This document shows positions 1 to 8,794 of a stretch of DNA of 64,000 nucleotides, in pieces. Position 1 is the stretch's first letter; each line of letters starts with the position of its first letter. Under the pieces are notes generated by a model. That model saw nothing but the letters and a program-made list of their open reading frames with translations. It ran no database searches and was not told the origin of the DNA. The stretch is taken from the NCBI GenBank assembly GCA_034435435.1, contig DAOTXN010000135.1, positions 1 through 64,000 on the forward strand. Reading direction: 5' to 3'. This stretch comes from DAOTXN01 sp034435435. GTDB taxonomy: Bacteria > Chloroflexota > Anaerolineae > S140-20. Both the position numbers and the translations under genes were made by a program.

Positions 1-219
1 CTCAGACCAGGAGATGAAAGCCCTCAACCTGCAACGACGCCGAGTATGCCCTACCTGGAACTACGTGATCAGACCACGGTGTGCGTCGCCATAATTCAGT
101 TGTCAATGTACGAAGTTATTTTTGGACGAGTCCCTAGTATACCGCGTCTGGCCCGGCGGCGCGAGGTGTTTCTTGCTGAAAGCGTTGGTCCCACGGACCT
201 ATGGGTAGCTAACTACTGA

Positions 220-366
220 TTAGATGGACACCCGTCCACCTAACGCGCTAAATTGCTTTTTAGTTGGACTTGCGTCCAATTTGCATGCCATTTCGGACGT
301 TAGTTGGATGGCAGTCCACCTAAACCCCCATTCGCGTGGTTTAGGTAGAAATTCTGTCCACCTAAA
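220..366. repeat. Array of four palindromes at about 40-bp spacing
   Basis: Four imperfect inverted repeats begin at 220, 260, 300 and 340. Each has the theme TTAGNTGGAC, a short loop, then GTCCACCTAA. The inner arms TTGGAC/GTCCAA of the second copy pair perfectly. The sequence between palindromes is not conserved, and the fourth copy is displaced by 1-2 bases. Bases 1-554 hold no gene I recognise. The array could be a cluster of operators or a remnant of a tandem repeat; its function is unknown. Confidence 0.6.
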
Positions 367-554
367 TTTGCCGCCCGCTGAAAGTGCGCTAAAATAGCGC
401 CTGCAAACGGCCCTTTTGTTTTTTCTTCCCGGCCTGCCCCTGCTTCCCAGCGTTGTCCGGCCTGCGGGACAGGCGACCATGCACGCCGGTCTTGTCACCA
501 GTATACAATACTTGCGTCTGGTTTGCAATGGCAAAAGAGGCAAGGGTGTTTCTG

Positions 555-1172
555 TCAGGCCATCAGGCTGCTCAAGGCGACCAACCCGAAGCCAAAAATC
601 GTGAGGCCCGAGAGGCGGTTGATCCAGCTCAAGCCGCGCACGCCGAGCCTACTTCGAAAGAGGCTGGCCGCGCCGCTCAAAAGAAACCACCACATGCTCG
701 AGCCTATAAAGACGCCTAGCACCAGCACGGCCGCAGAGAAATAATCGCGCTGGGCGCTGGCGACGCCCAGCCCCGCGAATATGGCCGCAAAGGAAAGAAT
801 CGTCAACGGGTTGGTCAGCGTGAGGAAAAAAGTCGAGGTGTAGGCGCCTGCCAGTCCATGGCTTGGCGTCGCGGCGGCCTGTTCTGCGGGCCGGGTCAGG
901 AACGTCTTTAGGCCCAGGTAGCACAGAAACGCGCCGCCGATGAGTCGCAAGAGAGCCTGCTGGTCGATCAGCAGATTGGAGACAAAGGTCAGTCCGAACC
1001 CGGCGATGCTGCCATAGATGGCGTCGGCGGTCGCGGCCCCCAGGCCAGACACAAGGCCAACGATGCGGCCTTGGGCCAGCGTGCGACGGATACACAGCAC
1101 ACCGATGGGGCCGACCGGCGCGGCGATAGAAAAGCCGATAGCGATGCCCTGTAGTAGGATGCCTATGTTCAC
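555..1172 (-). CDS. LysE/RhtB-family amino-acid exporter
   Basis: 205 aa, the usual length for the LysE/RhtB translocator family, which exports amino acids or related metabolites across the inner membrane. It shows the family N-terminus around residues 12-25 with the APVGPIGVL segment, and about six hydrophobic helices. A basic loop follows helix 1. The start codon overlaps the stop of the upstream ABC ATPase gene by 4 nt (ATGA), so the two are probably cotranscribed. The substrate cannot be read from the sequence. Confidence 0.85.
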   Translation of the reverse strand: MNIGILLQGIAIGFSIAAPVGPIGVLCIRRTLAQGRIVGLVSGLGAATADAIYGSIAGFGLTFVSNLLIDQQALLRLIGGAFLCYLGLKTFLTRPAEQAAATPSHGLAGAYTSTFFLTLTNPLTILSFAAIFAGLGVASAQRDYFSAAVLVLGVFIGSSMWWFLLSGAASLFRSRLGVRGLSWINRLSGLTIFGFGLVALSSLMA

Positions 1173-1988
1173 GGGTGGTCGGTCTCCTGTTCTTTGTAAA
1201 TTGTGCGAATGACTTGTTCAAGCGACGGATCCGAAATGGTCACGTCTACCAAATCGCCCGCCTGGGCCAGGCGGGTGATGACGTAGACAATCTGCCCGTG
1301 GTTGATAATGATGACGCGTTTGCACAGCGCCTCAATGTCGCCTGCGTCGTGCGAGGTGAGCAACACGCCGACGTTTTCCACGGCATTGATGTGGCGCACC
1401 GTGTCGCGGATGCGTTGTTTGGCGACCACGTCCAGCCCGATGGATGGCTCGTCCAGCAAAATCAGGCGCGGACGATGCAGCAACGAGGCCGCCACCTCGC
1501 AGCGCATACGTTGGCCCAGCGATAATTTGCGCACGGGTGTTTCCAGCAAGTGTTCGATTTCAAAGGCCTGACTGAGAAAGCCGATGCGCTCGCGGACGGT
1601 CCGCTCGTCAAGCTCGTATATTTTGCCGAACAGGTAAAGCGTGTCGATGGCGGGCAAGTGGTACCATAGTTGCGGGCGCTGACCGAACACCGTGCCGATG
1701 TGGTAGGCCAACTCGCGTCGCTGGCGCCACGGCACGTAACCCAGCACTTGGGCCTCGCCGCCGGTCGGATAGAGGATGCCGGTGAGCATTTTGATCGTCG
1801 TAGACTTGCCTGCGCCGTTAGGACCGATAAAGCCCAATAACTCTCCGGTCTCCATTTCGAAGGACAGGTCACGCACGGCCTGGATGATCTGGTGTTCCGG
1901 GCGCACCAGCGCGCGCACCTTTGAATCCGGCGGCTTTGCGCTTGGTGACAAAGGTCTTGCGCAGGTTGTGGACATAGATGGCTGGCAT
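1169..1988 (-). CDS. ABC-2 type transporter ATP-binding protein (apparent frameshift near its N-terminus)
   Basis: ATPase of the COG4586-like daunorubicin/ABC-2 family. Walker A GPNGAGKST, signature LSLGQ, Walker B LILLDEP and the H-loop region (LLTSHD) are all present. The family N-terminus (MPAIYVHNLRKTFVTKRK, then GFKG) starts at the ATG at 1988 but in a different frame from the rest. The two frames meet in a GC-dinucleotide run at 1909-1916. Adding one GC restores a family-like KGARALVRPE join. Either this copy is inactivated or the assembly lost two bases. No permease follows; a LysE gene does, overlapping by 4 nt. Confidence 0.7.
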
Positions 1989-2191
1989 TGGCTATGCTCC
2001 CGTCGGGTAGCGGTGTATTCTACCACAAGATGGTGGATCGACAATGTCGCCAAAAGCCCAACTGTACCTGTCGTCCAAGGCCTCTTTCTGCGCATCACCT
2101 GGCCTCCATCCAGCGATGGGGCAAGCGTGAGCGGCTATCACGAGTGACATGGCTCGTTCAGTCAGGCAGTAAATTGACCGAGATGTGCGTT

Positions 2192-3007
2192 TCAAGCCTG
2201 TTGCAGTGGTTGGCAACGGGGGCAGATGAAACTGCTTGTGCCGCCGGTCTTGATTTGCTGGATGGGTGTGCCGCACGTGAGACAAGGCTGGCCCTCGCGG
2301 TAGCCCACCAGCAAATCGTCTCGGCCCCACTCCCCCTTGTGGCCGTATAGGTCCTGTTCCCATTGGCTACCCCGCTTGTCGAGGGCGTTCTGCAGCGTCG
2401 TGCGCACCGCCTCTACCAGTCGGCTGATTTCTGCGTCGCTCAGGCTGTTGAGCGGGCGCAACGGGTGCAGCCTGGCCCGGAAAAAGACGTCGTGGGCGTA
2501 CATATTGCCGATGCCGGCGATGTTTTTCTGGTCCAATAGGAAAGACTTGACCGCCGTCTTGCGCTTGCGATGCGGCGCGAACCAGACGACGTCGAAAGCC
2601 GGGTCGAGGGCGTGAAGGCCCAGTTTTCCGACCTGCGGGTGTTCGTTCAGCCGGTCAGCCCAGTGGATCGAGCCGAACCACCAAAAGTTGATGGTCAGAC
2701 ATGCCCCGTCTTGCAGATCCAAAATCGCGCGGTACTTTTCCGGCAGGTCGTGGCGACCGCGCCGCAGCAACACTTCGCCGCCCATACCCAGGTTGATGAG
2801 CAGATAACCGTCGGTTGTGACGGTGACAACCCACTTGCCGTGAGGATAGATGCGCTCCACCCGCTGACCGACCAGCCGGGCTGTAAGGACCTCTGGAGGC
2901 AGGTTGAGCGACTTGGGTTGGACGATTTCGACGCCGCTGAAACGCCTGTCGGCCAGCTCACGGTTCATCTGCTCAGCCAAGATAGTGATTTCCGGTAATT
3001 CGGGCAT
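2192..3007 (-). CDS. Fpg/Nei-family DNA glycosylase (divergent MutM-like)
   Basis: 271 aa, matching the Fpg/MutM family, which excises oxidised bases such as 8-oxoguanine. The protein begins MPELPE, which supplies the catalytic proline and glutamate after Met removal. Also visible are PHGKW (the Lys57-like residue), the GIGNMYA helix-two-turn-helix segment and a C-terminal zinc finger (CLTC, 16 residues, CPRC). Two hallmarks of classical MutM are altered: the RRFG DNA-wedge segment reads FWWFG, and the zinc-finger arginine that contacts the lesion is replaced by Thr in TSSFIC. Glycosylase/lyase activity is plausible, but 8-oxoG specificity is uncertain. It lies 4 nt after the preceding gene, last in a three-gene operon. 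Confidence 0.85.
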   Translation of the reverse strand: MPELPEITILAEQMNRELADRRFSGVEIVQPKSLNLPPEVLTARLVGQRVERIYPHGKWVVTVTTDGYLLINLGMGGEVLLRRGRHDLPEKYRAILDLQDGACLTINFWWFGSIHWADRLNEHPQVGKLGLHALDPAFDVVWFAPHRKRKTAVKSFLLDQKNIAGIGNMYAHDVFFRARLHPLRPLNSLSDAEISRLVEAVRTTLQNALDKRGSQWEQDLYGHKGEWGRDDLLVGYREGQPCLTCGTPIQQIKTGGTSSFICPRCQPLQQA

Positions 3008-3011
3008 TGCG

Positions 3012-3854
3012 CTACTCTCCTACAATGAAAACCAGCTCTAACGGTTCCCCTGCCACCGCCCCCACCGCAGTGCGGATGTCGTCGGCCAACTGACCCGACT
3101 CCAGCCACTCTTGGGTGCGTTTGTTGGAGGCGGCCACCGTCAGCACGCCGTTAGAGAGCTTGACCCCTTGCGTAGGTGTGAGCCATTGAAACAGCGTCCG
3201 CTTGGTGCGCGGGCGCAACTCTTCCAGCACGGCCTGCCACAACTCTGCTGCGTTCATTTCTGCGGTTGCGGGCGCAGGCTCTTCTTCGGGCAAAAGGACA
3301 TGGATGGGTAACGGGGGAATCTGATCCAGCAGACGCGCCACGACGGTCTTGAAGCGCTCCGGCGCTTTCAAATGGGTCATCGCCCCTCCCGTCTCGATCC
3401 AGGCCCGCACGGCCTCGGGCGTGTTGCGGGCGACGGCCAGGCGGGCCTGAGCCGGGTCGGCCTCGGCGGCCATTTCCTGACCGAATTCCAGCAGCTCGAT
3501 CAAAGCCTGGGCCTGCTCCGGCGTAAGCTCGACGGGCGCTTCGGCTGCGCGCAACTCGAACTCGGTGTTGAGCGCGTACACCGCCCCTGCGCCCGCCGGT
3601 CGGCGCACGAGATAACCGGCCTTCACGCATTCCTCAACGGCTCGCTCCACAGCCTTGCGGTCGGATAGGCCGCTCATCTGCGCCAGGCGCTGTGCGTCCA
3701 GCGCCGCCTGGGCCGGGCTGGCCCAGGTTTGCCACAGAGCCACGCACAACACCTTCCACCCGTCGGACGAAAGCGACGGCATGATGTGCTCAAACACCGC
3801 GTTTTTGATGATGGTGAAATCGCCAAACGACGCATCGAGCAGTTTTTTATCCAT
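3012..3854 (-). CDS. Winged-helix protein with C-terminal DnaA_N-like domain
   Basis: 280 aa. Residues about 10-100 look like a replication-initiator winged helix (helical segment, then VEECVKAGYLVRRPAGAGAVYAL as recognition helix and wing). Residues about 200-265 resemble DnaA domain I: LWQAVLEELRPRTKRTLF, then VLTVAASNKRTQEWLE. There is no AAA+ ATPase and no DnaA domain IV, so it is not DnaA. In the DnaA family, domain I mediates oligomerisation and DnaB or partner binding. The start overlaps the Nudix gene by 8 nt and the stop is 4 nt before the Fpg-like gene. A role linking replication with oxidised-base repair is an inference from this context only. Confidence 0.6.
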   Translation of the reverse strand: MDKKLLDASFGDFTIIKNAVFEHIMPSLSSDGWKVLCVALWQTWASPAQAALDAQRLAQMSGLSDRKAVERAVEECVKAGYLVRRPAGAGAVYALNTEFELRAAEAPVELTPEQAQALIELLEFGQEMAAEADPAQARLAVARNTPEAVRAWIETGGAMTHLKAPERFKTVVARLLDQIPPLPIHVLLPEEEPAPATAEMNAAELWQAVLEELRPRTKRTLFQWLTPTQGVKLSNGVLTVAASNKRTQEWLESGQLADDIRTAVGAVAGEPLELVFIVGE

Positions 3855-4263
3855 GCAGCATCTCCTTCAAATAGGGTTCACAGAGGAGCAAAACCAGGGC
3901 GCTTTGCCCGTCCTTCATCGCGCCGCTGCGAGCCAGCGCCAATGCCTGCTCTATCGGCAGCGGATGAATCTCGATCGATTCGGTCTCTTCGTGAGCCGTC
4001 GCGCCGTCCAACTGCACGCCACGCGCCAGCAACACGTGACACACCTCGCTCACCGAGCTGGTCGGGCCATAGAACCAGGTCACGTAGGTGAACTCGTCGC
4101 AGCTCGCGCCGATTTCTTGGGCCAACTCCTTCCGCGCCAGGGCCTCCAACGAGCCATCGTGATCGTGCAGGCCACCGGCGGGCAGCTCCCAGCACCACTC
4201 GTCGATGGGGTAGCGGTACTGGCGGATGAGCACTATCTGCCCATCGGCGGTGACGGGGACCAC
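3847..4263 (-). CDS. Nudix hydrolase, short form
   Basis: 138 aa from a GTG start. The fold resembles ADP-ribose pyrophosphatases (VLIRQYRYP, WCWELPAGG). The Nudix box is degenerate: the expected REUxEExGU reads KELAQEIGA and the upstream box Glu is Gly, so two of the usual acidic positions are lost while the Glu of KEL and the last Glu remain. Typical relatives carry about 40 more N-terminal residues. Here an in-frame TAG lies seven codons before the GTG, so the protein is short or its 5' end has been lost. It is first in an operon with the DnaA_N-like and Fpg-like genes. Substrate unknown. Confidence 0.75.
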   Translation of the reverse strand: MVPVTADGQIVLIRQYRYPIDEWCWELPAGGLHDHDGSLEALARKELAQEIGASCDEFTYVTWFYGPTSSVSEVCHVLLARGVQLDGATAHEETESIEIHPLPIEQALALARSGAMKDGQSALVLLLCEPYLKEMLHG

Positions 4264-4410
4264 TTCCTCTGGCCTCTGCTACGCAGATTTTACAGGAAAA
4301 CCTCTGCCCCAGCAAGCAGGCCTGCGCATGCCCGCGCTCATCGGCATCCTGCCCTACTTTATCGTCCCCTGTCGCTGATTGTGGTAAAATATGAGCAGAG
4401 GTGAGGGACA

Positions 4411-5709
4411 ATGAAAGTGACAGTCATCGGGGGGGGATCCACCTATACACCCGAATTAATCAATGGTTTTTTGGCCCGCGTCGCAACCTTGCCCGTCAGC
4501 GAGCTGTGGCTCATGGACATCGCGCCGGAACGGTTGGAAATCGTGGGTGGTTTCGCCCGGCGCATGGCCCGGGCGCACGATGCGCATTTTTCGGTGCACC
4601 TCACCACCAACCAGCGCGAGGCCATCCGCGACGCCAGTTACGTCATCACCCAGTTGCGGGTCGGGGGCATGGCGGCCCGCCGCGCCGACGAGTACCTGGG
4701 TCGGCGACACGGCTTGATCGGCCAAGAGACGACCGGCGTGGGCGGTATGGCCAAGGCCCTGCGCACCATTCCGATCATCTTGAAAATTGCCCACGACATG
4801 CGCGAACTGGCCCCCGGCGCGCTGCTGCTCAACTTTACCAACCCCGCCGGTTTGATCACCGAAGCCCTCAACCGCTACATTCCAGAGATTCAAGCAGTGG
4901 GCGTGTGCAACGTTCCCATCACCGCCAAGATGACAATTTTGGAGCGATTGAAAAGGCAACATGACCTTGTCATCGATCCCCAACAGGCCGAACTCCAAAC
5001 GCTGGGCTTGAATCACCTCTCGTGGCACTATGGCTTCACCGTTAACGGTCAAGACCTGTGGCCGCAGGTCTTGGCAGGTTTTTTGAGCGAGCTGCGGGAG
5101 GCCGCCGAGCCGGAATGGGATGTGGCGACCATCCAGGCCCTTCAAATGATCCCCAACTATTACCTGAAATACTTTTACGACACCGAGCGCAAGTTGGCCG
5201 AGCAAGAGAGCTGGCCCCCCTCCCGCGCCGAGCAAGTGATGCAGGTCGAAGCCGGCCTGTTGCGGCAATATGCCGACCCCACCTGCACCGAGCCGCCGGC
5301 CGACCTGATGCAGCGCGGCGGAGCTTACTATTCGACCGTCGCCACACAACTGCTCAACGCCCATCACAACAACCTGGGCGAAACGCACGTGGTCAACGTG
5401 CGCCACGCTGGCGCTGTTCCCGCCTGGCCGACCGACTGGGTTTTGGAAATGCCTTGTCGCGTGAACGCGACGGGCATCCATCCACTACCCGCCCGACCGC
5501 TGCCGCCGGTTTGCTTTGGTCTGCTGGCCCACGTAAAATCTTACGAAATCCTGACCGTCGAAGCCGCCGTGCACGGCGACCGCACGACGGCCTATCAAGC
5601 CCTGCTGGCCCATCCCCTGGGGCCACCCGCCGACCGGATAGGGGCCGTGCTGGATGACCTGCTAGAGACACATCGCGTCTACTTGCCACAGTTCGCGGCC
5701 GCCGTCTGA
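4411..5709 (+). CDS. Family 4 glycoside hydrolase (6-phospho-beta-glucosidase-like)
   Basis: 432 aa, typical GH4 length. These enzymes hydrolyse phosphorylated or free glycosides using NAD+ and Mn2+. The Rossmann start (VTVIGGGSTYTPELI) and the segment LLLNFTNPAGLITEAL are clear. Family metal ligands are seen in VGVCNVPI (Cys) and GLNHLSWHYGF (His). The start ATG follows AGAGGTGAGG. The next gene is a BadF-type sugar kinase 31 bp downstream, so a kinase may supply the phosphosugar. No PTS gene is visible. The sugar (beta-glucoside or chitobiose-like) is inferred from family only. Confidence 0.9.
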   Translation: MKVTVIGGGSTYTPELINGFLARVATLPVSELWLMDIAPERLEIVGGFARRMARAHDAHFSVHLTTNQREAIRDASYVITQLRVGGMAARRADEYLGRRHGLIGQETTGVGGMAKALRTIPIILKIAHDMRELAPGALLLNFTNPAGLITEALNRYIPEIQAVGVCNVPITAKMTILERLKRQHDLVIDPQQAELQTLGLNHLSWHYGFTVNGQDLWPQVLAGFLSELREAAEPEWDVATIQALQMIPNYYLKYFYDTERKLAEQESWPPSRAEQVMQVEAGLLRQYADPTCTEPPADLMQRGGAYYSTVATQLLNAHHNNLGETHVVNVRHAGAVPAWPTDWVLEMPCRVNATGIHPLPARPLPPVCFGLLAHVKSYEILTVEAAVHGDRTTAYQALLAHPLGPPADRIGAVLDDLLETHRVYLPQFAAAV

Positions 5710-5740
5710 CCTTGAGCGCTTCCGGCCCGGGAGCCTGACC

Positions 5741-6736
5741 ATGAGCCATTATTTTCTAGGCGTTGACATCGGCGGCAGCAAAAGCCACGCCCTGATCGCC
5801 GACGAGAGCGGGCGCGTTCTGGGCTTTGGCGCAGGCGGCCCCGGCAATCACGAGCTCGTGGGGTACAGCGGCCTGGCAAACACGCTTCGCGAGATCACCG
5901 ACCAGGCCTTTGCCAGCGCCGGGATTTCCGGGCGCAGTGTACGCGGAGCCGGTTTTGGCATCGCCGGGTACGACTGGCCCGGCGAGCGTGAGCCGACGCT
6001 GCAGGCCATTCGGACATTGGAGTTATCTGCGCCCTTTGAATTCGTGAACGACACGCTCATCGGCCTGCTGGCCGGTGCGCCCGAAGGTTGGGGGGTGGCG
6101 GTAGTGGCCGGTACCAGCAACAACTGCCGTGGGCGCGACCGCCAGGGGCGCGAAGGCCGCGTGACCGGCTGCGGTCCCCGGCTGGGCGAGTATGGCGGCG
6201 CCAGCGAACTGGTGGACAAAGCTGTCCAGGCCGTCGCTCTGGCCTGGACGCAGCGCGGCCCTGCCACGCGCCTGACCGACGCTTTTATCACCCTGACCGG
6301 CGCAGCCAACGAGATCGATCTGCTTTCAGGACTGGCGTTAGGACAATATCACCTGGCGGCAGACGCCGCCCCGCTCGTCTTTCGTGTGGCCGCCGCAGGC
6401 GACGTCGTGGCCCAGGAAACCATTCGCTGGGCAGGCCGCGAGTTGGGCAGCCTGGCGATAGGCGTCATCCGACAATTGGGCTTTGAGCGCCTGGAATTCC
6501 AGGTCGTCCTGATCGGCAGCCTGTTCAAAGGCAGCCCACTGTTGACCGAAGCCTTATCCGCCGCCGTTCACCAGGTCGCGCCCCTGGCGCGCATAATGCG
6601 GCTGGAAACGCCGCCCGTCGTGGGGGGAGTGCTACTTGGCATGGAACAGGCGGGCCTTCAAACCCGCGCCATCCGCGACACCCTGATAAAAACCACCCGC
6701 GCCATATTTGACCAGACCCGTCCTACCTCGGCGTGA
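5741..6736 (+). CDS. BadF/BadG/BcrA-family ATPase, N-acetylglucosamine-kinase-like
   Basis: 331 aa of the actin-like ATPase superfamily. The phosphate-1 motif GVDIGGSKSHALIAD is at residues about 7-21. Later segments include VNDTLIGLLAG, VVAGTSNNC and the GPRLGEYGG region seen in GlcNAc kinase-like members. The gene sits between the GH4 gene and a DeoR regulator, which supports phosphorylation of an incoming sugar or a cleaved product. The BadF family also contains activators of dehydratases, but these bind an Fe-S cluster through a cysteine that I do not see here, so a sugar kinase is the better call. Confidence 0.8.
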   Translation: MSHYFLGVDIGGSKSHALIADESGRVLGFGAGGPGNHELVGYSGLANTLREITDQAFASAGISGRSVRGAGFGIAGYDWPGEREPTLQAIRTLELSAPFEFVNDTLIGLLAGAPEGWGVAVVAGTSNNCRGRDRQGREGRVTGCGPRLGEYGGASELVDKAVQAVALAWTQRGPATRLTDAFITLTGAANEIDLLSGLALGQYHLAADAAPLVFRVAAAGDVVAQETIRWAGRELGSLAIGVIRQLGFERLEFQVVLIGSLFKGSPLLTEALSAAVHQVAPLARIMRLETPPVVGGVLLGMEQAGLQTRAIRDTLIKTTRAIFDQTRPTSA

Positions 6737-6742
6737 CGACTG

Positions 6743-6820
6743 CGCACAATCCACGACATCGCGCGTTTTTGCGCAGAAACACGCACAATCGCGCATCTTG
6801 TCTTGACAAATCACGCACAA
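6743..6820 (+). promoter_or_regulatory. Three CGCACAA repeats, candidate regulator sites
   Basis: The heptamer CGCACAA occurs at 6743-6749, 6782-6788 and 6814-6820; the last two are followed by (T/G)CGCG. The last copy lies inside the spacer of the promoter of the DeoR-family gene. Spacings are 39 and 32 bp, close to whole helical turns. DeoR proteins often bind short direct repeats, so autoregulation is a reasonable inference. Confidence 0.45.
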
Positions 6821-6831
6821 GCGCGTATAAT
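6803..6831 (+). promoter_or_regulatory. Consensus sigma-70-type promoter of the DeoR-family gene
   Basis: TTGACA at 6803-6808 and TATAAT at 6826-6831 with a 17-bp spacer, an exact match to the housekeeping consensus. Such a strong promoter usually needs repression, fitting the CGCACAA repeat inside the spacer. Confidence 0.75.
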
Positions 6832-6864
6832 TGAACCAGGTTTTCCCCCGGAGTCAAGGTGAAC

Positions 6865-7608
6865 ATGTTAACCGCCGAACGGCGCCAGACAATCCTCAAG
6901 CTGGTACAAACAGCCGGCTCGGTATACGTCCCCGAGCTGAGCCAGCGCTTTCACGTCAGCCCGTCCACCGTTCGGCGCGACCTGGAATGGCTGGCCGATC
7001 AAGGGCAGGTGCAACGCATTTACGGCGGAGCCATGGCGCTCCCGTCGCCGCCTGCTGCGCCTGCAACCACCGATGACGCGGCCCAACGCATCGGGCGGGC
7101 CGCCGCCGGGTTGGTCTCGGCAGGTGAAACCGTGTTTATCGGGCCGGGGGGGTTGTGCCGGGCGACCGCTCAAAACCTGTGCTCGCGCTCGGATGTGACG
7201 GTGATCACCAACGCGCTGGGCGTCGCCTGGACGCTGCATCACAGCGCCGATCTATCGCTCATCGTCGTTGGCGGGTCGTTGGCGCGCCCGAGTGGGGCGC
7301 TGGTGGGCCAACTGGCGCTCAACGCCATGGAAACATTGCGGGCCGACCGGTTGATCATCGAGGCCGCCGGCGTCAGCCCGGTGGAGGGACTGACCGCCGA
7401 CCAACTGCCCCTGGCCGACGTGCTGCGGCCCGTGTTGGAATCGGCTTCGCAGGTCATGGTCCTGGTCGCTGCCGAGCGCCTAGGGCGGACCGCCGCCGCC
7501 TGGCTTGGCCCCGTCAGCGCAGCCGACGTGATGATCACCGGGCGCGAAGCAGACCCGGCCCTGGTGTGGGATCTTTCGGAATCTGGCGTCAAAGTGACGC
7601 TCGTGTGA
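6865..7608 (+). CDS. DeoR/GlpR-family transcriptional repressor
   Basis: 247 aa. An N-terminal helix-turn-helix (ERRQTILKLV, then VSPSTVRRDLEWL, then GQVQRIYGGAM) occupies residues about 4-60. A DeoR C-terminal sugar-phosphate sensor domain follows, with GETVFIGPGG, TVITNALGVAW and VVGGSLARPSGALVG. ATG at 6865 is preceded by AAGG at good spacing; an in-frame GTG two codons earlier is possible. It lies directly after the GH4 and kinase genes, so it probably controls this sugar block, with a phosphosugar as inducer by family analogy. Confidence 0.88.
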   Translation: MLTAERRQTILKLVQTAGSVYVPELSQRFHVSPSTVRRDLEWLADQGQVQRIYGGAMALPSPPAAPATTDDAAQRIGRAAAGLVSAGETVFIGPGGLCRATAQNLCSRSDVTVITNALGVAWTLHHSADLSLIVVGGSLARPSGALVGQLALNAMETLRADRLIIEAAGVSPVEGLTADQLPLADVLRPVLESASQVMVLVAAERLGRTAAAWLGPVSAADVMITGREADPALVWDLSESGVKVTLV

Positions 7609-7687
7609 AAAACGGACACAGATAAACACCGATAACACGGATTCTCTCTTGATCTGGGTCCGGCAAGAATTCATCAAGGAGGAAAAA

Positions 7688-8794
7688 ATGGCAAGTATCA
7701 CTTACGATCACGTGTGGAAGCGCTTTGGCGACGTCGTCGCCGTCTACGATCTGGACATCCAGATCGCCGACAAGGAATTTTTGGTATTCGTCGGGCCGTC
7801 GGGTTGCGGCAAGAGCACCAGCCTGCGCCTGCTAGCCGGGCTGGAAGAAATTTCCGAGGGCAATATCTACATCGGCGACCGGCTGGTGAATGATGTGCCG
7901 CCCAAGGACCGCGACATCGCTATGGTGTTCCAGAGCTACGCGCTGTACCCCCATATGTCGGTGTACGACAACATGGCCTTTGGCCTCAAACTGCGCAAGA
8001 CCCCCAAGGCGGAGATCGACCGGCGCGTCAAAGAAGCCGCCGATATTTTGGGCATTGGGAACCTGCTGGACCGCAAACCCAAGCAGCTCTCCGGCGGCCA
8101 GCGCCAGCGCGTGGCTGTGGGCCGGGCCATCGTGCGCGAGCCGGACGTGTTCTTGATGGACGAGCCGCTTTCCAACCTGGACGCCAAGCTGCGTGTGCAG
8201 GCCCGCGCCGAGATCAGCAAGCTGCACCAGCGGCTAGAGACCACGTTCATTTACGTGACCCACGACCAGGTCGAAGCCATGACCATGGGGACGCGCATCG
8301 CCGTGATGAAAGACGGTTTTTTGCAGCAAATAGACACGCCGCAGATGCTCTACGACCGCCCGGATAACGTGTTTGTGGCCGGCTTTATCGGCTCGCCCTC
8401 GATGAACTTTTTCGAAGCCACCCTCACCGCCAGCGACAACAAGGTGTTTGTAGACGCCGGCGCCTTCCGCGTGCAGATTCCCGAAGGCAGAGCAGCCTTT
8501 TACAAACAGCATGCCGGCAAGCAAATCATCTTTGGCATCCGCCCCGAAGACATCAGCGACCCTGACTATTCACCGCCGAGCATCTTCCGCCAACTGGTAG
8601 ACGGCCGGGTGGACGTGACCGAGTTGATGGGCAACGAAGTCATCGTGTATGTGTTGGCAGGCGATCACCAATTCCTGGCCCGGGTAGACCCGCGCACCAA
8701 GTTCCACGTAGGCAACCAGGTACAGGTGGCGCTGAATATGGACAACATGCACATCTTTGATCGCGAGACCGAAAAGGCCATCCGACCTGAATAG
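7688..8794 (+). CDS. Carbohydrate ABC transporter ATP-binding protein (UgpC/MsmK/MalK type)
   Basis: 368 aa, the length of CUT1-family ATPases with a C-terminal TOBE regulatory region. Walker A GPSGCGKST, Q-loop FQSYALYPH, signature LSGGQRQR, Walker B VFLMDEPLSNLD and H-loop VTHDQ are all present. After residue about 240 come IGSPSMNF and FGIRPEDI, typical of the MalK regulatory domain. A strong AAGGAGG precedes ATG 7688. No permease or binding-protein gene adjoins it, so it may be a shared ATPase for several sugar permeases, as MsmK is. Confidence 0.93.
   Translation: MASITYDHVWKRFGDVVAVYDLDIQIADKEFLVFVGPSGCGKSTSLRLLAGLEEISEGNIYIGDRLVNDVPPKDRDIAMVFQSYALYPHMSVYDNMAFGLKLRKTPKAEIDRRVKEAADILGIGNLLDRKPKQLSGGQRQRVAVGRAIVREPDVFLMDEPLSNLDAKLRVQARAEISKLHQRLETTFIYVTHDQVEAMTMGTRIAVMKDGFLQQIDTPQMLYDRPDNVFVAGFIGSPSMNFFEATLTASDNKVFVDAGAFRVQIPEGRAAFYKQHAGKQIIFGIRPEDISDPDYSPPSIFRQLVDGRVDVTELMGNEVIVYVLAGDHQFLARVDPRTKFHVGNQVQVALNMDNMHIFDRETEKAIRPE

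Noticed and set aside
1..219. Open frame 1 from the window edge to the TGA at 217-219 (72 codons)
   Set aside because: The translation has no recognisable family features and could be a chance open frame; it may also be the end of a gene outside the window, which I cannot see.
220..366. The spaced palindromes as a CRISPR array
   Set aside because: Repeats are imperfect and short, the intervals are not unique spacers of constant length in the usual sense, and no cas gene is present.
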